DNA of 64,000 bases. Source: Sporomusaceae bacterium UBA7701. Its GTDB lineage: Bacteria; Bacillota; Negativicutes; Sporomusales; UBA7701. Each line of letters starts with the position of its first letter. The first letter of the stretch is position 1. Position numbers and translations under genes: made by a program. Below the pieces are notes generated by a model. It searched no databases, was not told the DNA's origin, and saw only the letters and a program-made list of their open reading frames with translations. This document shows positions 59,750 through 64,000 of the stretch, piece by piece. The DNA lies in the NCBI GenBank assembly GCA_002482545.1, contig DLGF01000005.1:62001-126000 (forward strand), read 5' to 3'.

Positions 59750-62082
59750 CTTCCGCTCTCCCGTCCGTCGATTTTTGCACCGGCCCTGTTGGCCGGGATA
59801 TTTTCCTCCTTCCGTTTATTTTCGGATATTGCCTTGCTGGACGCCAATTGGTGAAAGACCGGTTGGTTTTTTTCGCTATCCTGTCCTTGCAGCAAGGGTG
59901 TCAACTTTCCCTGATACATGACGTGCAGGCTGTGCATGGCGCGGGACAGGGCCACATATAAGAGCCGGGCGTCCAGCGGGTCGGCCGTGAATTCCGCTGC
60001 CGAAGCATTCCAGACAATAACGCCGTCGAACTCCAGGCCCTTGGCCAAGGCAACGGGAATGACGCAAACCCCGCCGGGATAACTGGCCGCTTGACCGGAT
60101 ACGAGATGAATGGCGCAATCGGCGTCTGCCGCCTGAAGCAGCCGGCTGTGCAACAAGGCGGCGTCGCTCTCCAGCTTGGTGATGACGCCTATTGATTTTG
60201 CGCCGCGCGCCAGGAAGTGTCTCAGCATTTCCAGCACATGGGTCACGCCCTGTTCGAAAGAGCCGATCTTTTCCAGCGTCGCCTTCCGGCCGGTCTCGTA
60301 TACCGGTATTGCTTGGGGGCCTCCCTGGGGCGCGACGAGATTGAAAACATCGATGATTTCCCTGGCGGAACGGTAACTGTAAAGAATTTCCCGGTAAACC
60401 ACCCGCGCGTCGGCAAAGACCTCTTGCAAGAGCACGTTCCAGCTGCTGATGCTCCGGTAGGAATGGATGCCTTGCGCCAGGTCCCCCATGATTGTGAACG
60501 ACCCGTTGCTGGACAGGCGTTTCAGAATTGCGAATTCGAGGGCGTTCAAATCCTGGGCTTCATCCACCATGATGTGGTCAAACTTGGTAATGTGCGACCA
60601 ACCGTCGATCAGAAAGGTCAGGTAGGCCAAGGGCGCCAAGTCTTCGCGTTCGACCTGGCCGGCCTGCAGGATGTCCAAAGAGTGGCTCCGGATGGCATCC
60701 AGGTCGAATTTGACGTTTTTGATGGGCCTGAAGGCCGATTTGTCGGAAAAGACTTGCTTGTAGGCGTCCATCAGGCCCAAGGGACTCCAGCGTTTAAAGT
60801 AGCGATCGAGAAAAGCGTCGGCGTCCCTGCGGACCCGTTTCCGTTGTTCCTCGGCGTCCCTGCCGCCCGCCGCCTGGGCGTCCATAACCTCTACATAGTT
60901 GCGGACGCGGAACGTGATGTAGTGGATCAGGGTGCGCAAGCGTTCATTATAGGGCTTGACGGCATCCTCGACAAATTTATCCAGCTGCTCTTGCACGCTG
61001 ATCTTGAGACGCCCGTCGAACAGGGCGATGTCTTCCAGTTTGAGGCAGAAACTCCGCACTTTACGTTCGATATACGTCTCCAGCACTTGGATAAAAGCCA
61101 GGGAACCCTTGAGCTGCGCCGTGTCTTCCCATAGGCGGCCGGCGGCCCTGTCGTTGCCTGACAGGATGAGATCGAGCCGGTGATCCGCGGTGAGCTTATA
61201 CTCTGTGCGGATAATCATCGCGACCAGATCGTCCCAGACCAGTTGCTTGACATCGGCGGCATCAATGTCGGGCAGAAGCTCGGAAATATAGTTGAGAAAA
61301 ATGCGGTTGGGCGCGACGACGACCAATTTCTGGGGGTTGAGTTTCTCGTTGTATAAGAAATAAGAAAGGCGGTGGAGGCCGACGGTGGTTTTGCCGGACC
61401 CGGCTACCCCCTGGACGATGGTCACCTGGTTCAGCGGTTCGCGGATGATCTTATTCTGTTCGGCCTGAATGGTGGTCACGATATCCTTGAGCCGGTCGGT
61501 TGCGCCTTGCTGCAGCCTGTCGGCCAGCAGAGGATCGGCCAGCAGCGCGGTTTGCTGATTTTCCAGGATCTTATTGAGAACATAATTATCGACGATGGCT
61601 TCAAGCACGCCTTTTTCTATCTTATACTGGCGCTTCAGCGAAACGTCGCCGCTGTACCGGTAACGCCCGAGCACCTCGTACTGGGCTCTCCCGCCGTGGG
61701 ATTCGTAAAAGATCGTGGAAACCGGATCGCGCCAGTCAAAAACCAGAATGTCTTTGGCGTCTTCAATTTTGAGTTTGGCTACTTTGCACCGTCCGATATA
61801 GAAGCTGTTGAATTCCTCGGTTCCGTCCTCGCGGAAATCGACCCGGCCGAAATAGGGATTGGGGAGAGCCTCTTCGATGTCATAGATTTTGTCCGTGTTG
61901 TCGCTTCGCGACAGGCGATGGACATAGGCGCTGATCTGGTCTTTTATGGATATGGATTTTTTGATGAGCCGGGTACGTTCGGCGATATCGGCGTTGAGAT
62001 CGGCGATGATCTGGTGCATGAGGTCGATGGTGGTCGCTAGATGGTTTTGTTCTGTTTCGAAGTCTGGATGCTGTTCGGCCAT
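59746..62082 (-). CDS. HelD-like superfamily 1 helicase (RNA polymerase recycling factor)
   Basis: The 778-residue protein has an N-terminal coiled arm (first 90 residues), Walker A GVAGSGKTTVGLHRL near residue 220, Walker B VDEAQDLNALE and motif VI VALSRAMHSLHV. The long N-terminal arm and domain order match HelD, which frees stalled RNA polymerase in Firmicutes, more than UvrD or PcrA. ATG 62082 follows AAGGAGG; the in-frame extension to 62229 is improbable. It is cotranscribed with aconitase, an unusual pairing. Confidence 0.9.
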   Translation of the reverse strand: MAEQHPDFETEQNHLATTIDLMHQIIADLNADIAERTRLIKKSISIKDQISAYVHRLSRSDNTDKIYDIEEALPNPYFGRVDFREDGTEEFNSFYIGRCKVAKLKIEDAKDILVFDWRDPVSTIFYESHGGRAQYEVLGRYRYSGDVSLKRQYKIEKGVLEAIVDNYVLNKILENQQTALLADPLLADRLQQGATDRLKDIVTTIQAEQNKIIREPLNQVTIVQGVAGSGKTTVGLHRLSYFLYNEKLNPQKLVVVAPNRIFLNYISELLPDIDAADVKQLVWDDLVAMIIRTEYKLTADHRLDLILSGNDRAAGRLWEDTAQLKGSLAFIQVLETYIERKVRSFCLKLEDIALFDGRLKISVQEQLDKFVEDAVKPYNERLRTLIHYITFRVRNYVEVMDAQAAGGRDAEEQRKRVRRDADAFLDRYFKRWSPLGLMDAYKQVFSDKSAFRPIKNVKFDLDAIRSHSLDILQAGQVEREDLAPLAYLTFLIDGWSHITKFDHIMVDEAQDLNALEFAILKRLSSNGSFTIMGDLAQGIHSYRSISSWNVLLQEVFADARVVYREILYSYRSAREIIDVFNLVAPQGGPQAIPVYETGRKATLEKIGSFEQGVTHVLEMLRHFLARGAKSIGVITKLESDAALLHSRLLQAADADCAIHLVSGQAASYPGGVCVIPVALAKGLEFDGVIVWNASAAEFTADPLDARLLYVALSRAMHSLHVMYQGKLTPLLQGQDSEKNQPVFHQLASSKAISENKRKEENIPANRAGAKIDGRESGR

Positions 62083-62310
62083 AGTTCCTCCTTGGATGTA
62101 GAGCATGACGGAATGTTTGCCGGGATGCCCGAGCGGACCCTGGCGCCGGGCGATGGGGGTAAAGACAAGTATCAGTAAATTCTTATTATAAGCATGTTCC
62201 GTGCCAAGATGCCGGGCGCCGGCGCCCATCGGACCATGGCCCTTATTTTGCGGCGGCGGCTTTTGACGATGACCGGCAGGGCCTTTGCGCTTCTTAGATT
62301 GGATGTGAAT
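62083..62310. other. Intergenic region upstream of the divergent HelD and aminopeptidase-like genes
   Basis: No gene is seen. On the minus strand TTGGCACGGAACATGC (62192-62207) has sigma-54-like GG-N10-GC spacing, but with a poorer -12 box. Confidence 0.4.
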
Positions 62311-62356
62311 ATTAGGCGGTTATTCTAATTTTTATGTGGCTATTAGGATTATATTT
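62311..62356 (+). promoter_or_regulatory. Shared upstream element, copy 2 (probable sigma-54 enhancer)
   Basis: This 46-base element closely matches 55351-55397. It lies about 55 bases upstream of the sigma-54 promoter at 62412. Confidence 0.6.
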
Positions 62357-62411
62357 GGGTTAGAATTTCCGGGCGTTCGCCGGATAGCCGATTGGCGGCG
62401 GGGTTGCGGCG

Positions 62412-62429
62412 TTGGCACGATATTTGCTT
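62412..62429 (+). promoter_or_regulatory. Sigma-54 (-24/-12) promoter of the aminopeptidase-like gene
   Basis: TTGGCACGATATTTGCTT has GG at 62414-62415 and GC at 62426-62427 with a ten-base gap; it matches TGGCACG-N4-TTGC fully. Confidence 0.9.
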
Positions 62430-62466
62430 CGGCTATGTGATATACCAGATAAGGAGGTAGCAGATA

Positions 62467-63438
62467 GTGATTGAAGTGCGAATGGCCAAAACGGCGAAAA
62501 TGATTATGAATACCGTTCTTGCTGTGAAACCGGGTGAGAAATTATGCATCGTGACCGATACCGAACGACCGCCCGCCATTACGAAAGTGCTGGCGGTGGC
62601 CGCAGAGATGGCCGGCGCGCAAACAGTGGTCGCCACAATGGAGCCCACCGGGATGAGCGGGGTTGAACCGCCTGCGGTAGTAGCGGCGGCGATGGCGGCC
62701 GCGGATGTGATTATCAATCAGACCAGTCACTCGATGACCCATACCAACGCTCAACGGGCCGCGGTCGGCAAAGGCGCGCGCGTCTGCAACATCAGAAATG
62801 TCAACGAGGACATGATGATCCGGGGCGGCGTCACTGCCGACTACCAGGAGGTCAAGCGCATAACCGAAATTCTGGCCGCCATTATCGACCAGGGGAATGA
62901 AGTGCATATTGCGACTCCGGAAGGGACGGACCTCCGCTTCAGTATTAAAGGGCGCCGCGGGTATGTCCTGGCGGGGTATGCGACCAACCCGGGGGAATTC
63001 TCCGGGCTGCCTGACGGGGAGGCTGCTTGTGCGCCGCTGGAAGGCACGGCGGAAGGCGTCATTGTTAATCCTTATCTTATGGAAGATTTGGATGTCGTGC
63101 ATGATCCGATCAGAATCGAATTCGCTAAGGGCCTGGTGACCAAGGTTGAAGGCGGCCGGGAAGCGAAAGAGCTGGAGCGCATCCTGGAAGAAGCCGGCTT
63201 GCCCGGACGGAACGTCGCTGAATTCGCTTTCGGGACCAACCCGGCCTGCCGGATCACGGGCATGTCCAGGGAAGACAAGAAGAAACTGGGAACCGCGCAC
63301 ATTGCCATTGGCGACAGCCTGTCTCTGGGCGGGACCGTGGAAAGCCCGATGCATATGGATATCATGTTCTTGCGGCCGACCATCCGGATTGATGGCAAAA
63401 CCATCGTAGAAAATGGCGAACTGGTTATTAAAGTCTGA
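62467..63438 (+). CDS. Aminopeptidase T/NicX-like metalloprotein
   Basis: This 323-residue protein resembles the M29/COG2309 group, which includes leucyl aminopeptidase T and the ring-cleaving NicX dioxygenase. The C-terminal metal-site region is seen: VAEFAFGTNPACR, KKLGTAHIAIGDS and MHMDIMF supply Glu, His and Asp ligands. Both peptidase and a non-peptidase role are possible; its sigma-54 control and ferredoxin partner favour a specialised catabolic function. GTG 62467 follows AAGGAGG. A ferredoxin-type gene follows 71 bases downstream. Confidence 0.83.
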   Translation: MIEVRMAKTAKMIMNTVLAVKPGEKLCIVTDTERPPAITKVLAVAAEMAGAQTVVATMEPTGMSGVEPPAVVAAAMAAADVIINQTSHSMTHTNAQRAAVGKGARVCNIRNVNEDMMIRGGVTADYQEVKRITEILAAIIDQGNEVHIATPEGTDLRFSIKGRRGYVLAGYATNPGEFSGLPDGEAACAPLEGTAEGVIVNPYLMEDLDVVHDPIRIEFAKGLVTKVEGGREAKELERILEEAGLPGRNVAEFAFGTNPACRITGMSREDKKKLGTAHIAIGDSLSLGGTVESPMHMDIMFLRPTIRIDGKTIVENGELVIKV

Positions 63439-63509
63439 TTTCCATCCATAACATGAACATGGCCGACATCCCGGCGGACTCGGACTAATTTTTGCAGGAG
63501 GAAAGTTAA

Positions 63510-64000
63510 ATGGCCCAAATTAACCAAGAAAAATGCGTCGGCTGCAAGATTTGCATGACCTATTGCACGGTAGACGCTATCTCGTACAGTGATAAAAAAT
63601 GCCATATCGATCAGGATGAATGCGTGGAGTGCTATATCTGCCTCCGCCAGAAGGTCTGCCCTAAAGCTGCGATAGAACCCTCGCCGCTCGACACCTTTTA
63701 CAAAGAGTTCAAGCATCTGATGAGCGACCCGGTTGAAAACCACCCGGTAACCGGCGTTACCGGCCGGGGCACGGAAGAAGTCAAGACCAACGACGTATCC
63801 GGCCGGGTCAGGCGCGGCCAGGTGGGAATCTGCATCGATATGGGACGCCCGGGTATGGGCGTTTACCTCCGCGATGCCGAAAAGGTGGCTATGGCGCTAT
63901 GCAACGCCGGGGTGAAACTGGCCACCGCGGACCAGTCGCCCTTGATGGGGCTGATGCCGGACATTTCAACCGGCAAACTGAACGAGGATTGTCTTGACAC
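63510..64000 (+). CDS. Ferredoxin-domain protein (3' truncated by window edge)
   Basis: ATG 63510 follows GCAGGAGGAAAG and the frame is open to the last base (about 163 residues visible). The N terminus has two 4Fe-4S motifs: CVGCKICMTYC (residues 8-18) and CVECYICLRQKVC, the second with a non-standard spacing. A domain not recognised follows (GQVGICIDMGRPGMGVYL). It is the second gene of the sigma-54-controlled unit. It may carry electrons for, or assemble with, the product of a downstream gene. Confidence 0.85.
   Translation, partial: MAQINQEKCVGCKICMTYCTVDAISYSDKKCHIDQDECVECYICLRQKVCPKAAIEPSPLDTFYKEFKHLMSDPVENHPVTGVTGRGTEEVKTNDVSGRVRRGQVGICIDMGRPGMGVYLRDAEKVAMALCNAGVKLATADQSPLMGLMPDISTGKLNEDCLD

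Noticed and set aside
62192..62208. Sigma-54-like GG-N10-GC on the minus strand before the helicase gene
   Set aside because: The -12 box is ATGC rather than TTGC, and no shared enhancer is oriented to it. Kept as a weak possibility only.
1..64000. CRISPR arrays, tRNA or rRNA genes, intact insertion sequences
   Set aside because: No regularly spaced repeats, cloverleaf sequences, rRNA segments or transposase genes were recognised by reading; a tRNA scan and IS search would settle this.

Overview
The window looks like a chromosomal segment of a strictly anaerobic, motile, Gram-negative-walled Firmicute (Negativicutes, most like Sporomusaceae). This is inferred from the mix of genes. Diderm features are a TamB/AsmA-like envelope protein, a YaiO-like outer-membrane barrel and ArnT-like lipid glycosyltransferases. 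Anaerobic features are a glycyl radical enzyme with its activase, oxygen-sensitive ThiH and iron-sulfur hydratases. Firmicute features are strong AGGAGG ribosome sites, FCD-type GntR regulators and HelD. No rRNA, tRNA, CRISPR array or intact insertion sequence was seen. The window cuts a chemoreceptor gene at the left edge and an iron-sulfur protein gene at the right edge.

Left part (1-12.1 kb): a chemoreceptor fragment; an SdpI-family gene frameshifted in a G7 tract; a GntR regulator under a 47-bp near-perfect palindrome; and the glycyl radical enzyme/activase pair it probably controls. Next comes thiS-thiF-thiG-thiH-thiE, preceded by a promoter and a compact terminator-like leader rather than a TPP riboswitch. 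A more AT-rich accessory patch follows, with two divergent XRE regulators, two unknown proteins and a small tyrosine-phosphatase-like protein.

Middle part (12.1-28.3 kb): an OPT peptide transporter, a secreted TPR protein and a TamB-like protein. Then comes a cell-surface-lipid decoration cluster: YdjC deacetylase, EamA half-transporter, ArnC-like glycosyltransferase, sugar epimerase, two ArnT-like transferases, an OmpR-type two-component system and UppP. Two transcripts of this cluster start from nearly identical 33-bp promoter elements.

28.4-35.4 kb: a c-di-GMP-I riboswitch with its own terminator heads six tightly overlapping genes: membrane protein, processive GT2, bactofilin-like protein, DUF2194-like deacetylase, alpha/alpha-barrel-like hydrolase and YaiO-like barrel. 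This is probably a c-di-GMP-controlled exopolysaccharide machine and is the best candidate here for an undescribed system.

35.8-53.3 kb: a penicillin-binding-type serine hydrolase. Next is a GntR-controlled catabolic operon (DUF1932 dehydrogenase, RraA-type aldolase, two-subunit class I fumarase-like hydratase, TctCBA uptake system). Then a UbiD decarboxylase unit with an orphan LuxR-type regulator, two DASS carriers, UbiX and an LpdD-like chaperone, and a soluble chemoreceptor with a PrpR-N-type sensory domain.

53.6-64 kb: a 39-codon gene under an AT-rich palindrome, an MFS exporter, an Old Yellow Enzyme-type reductase, aconitase, a HelD-like helicase, and an aminopeptidase T-like/ferredoxin pair. 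The reductase and the aminopeptidase-like gene both have sigma-54 promoters and share an upstream 46-47-bp element, so they probably answer to one enhancer-binding activator not seen here.
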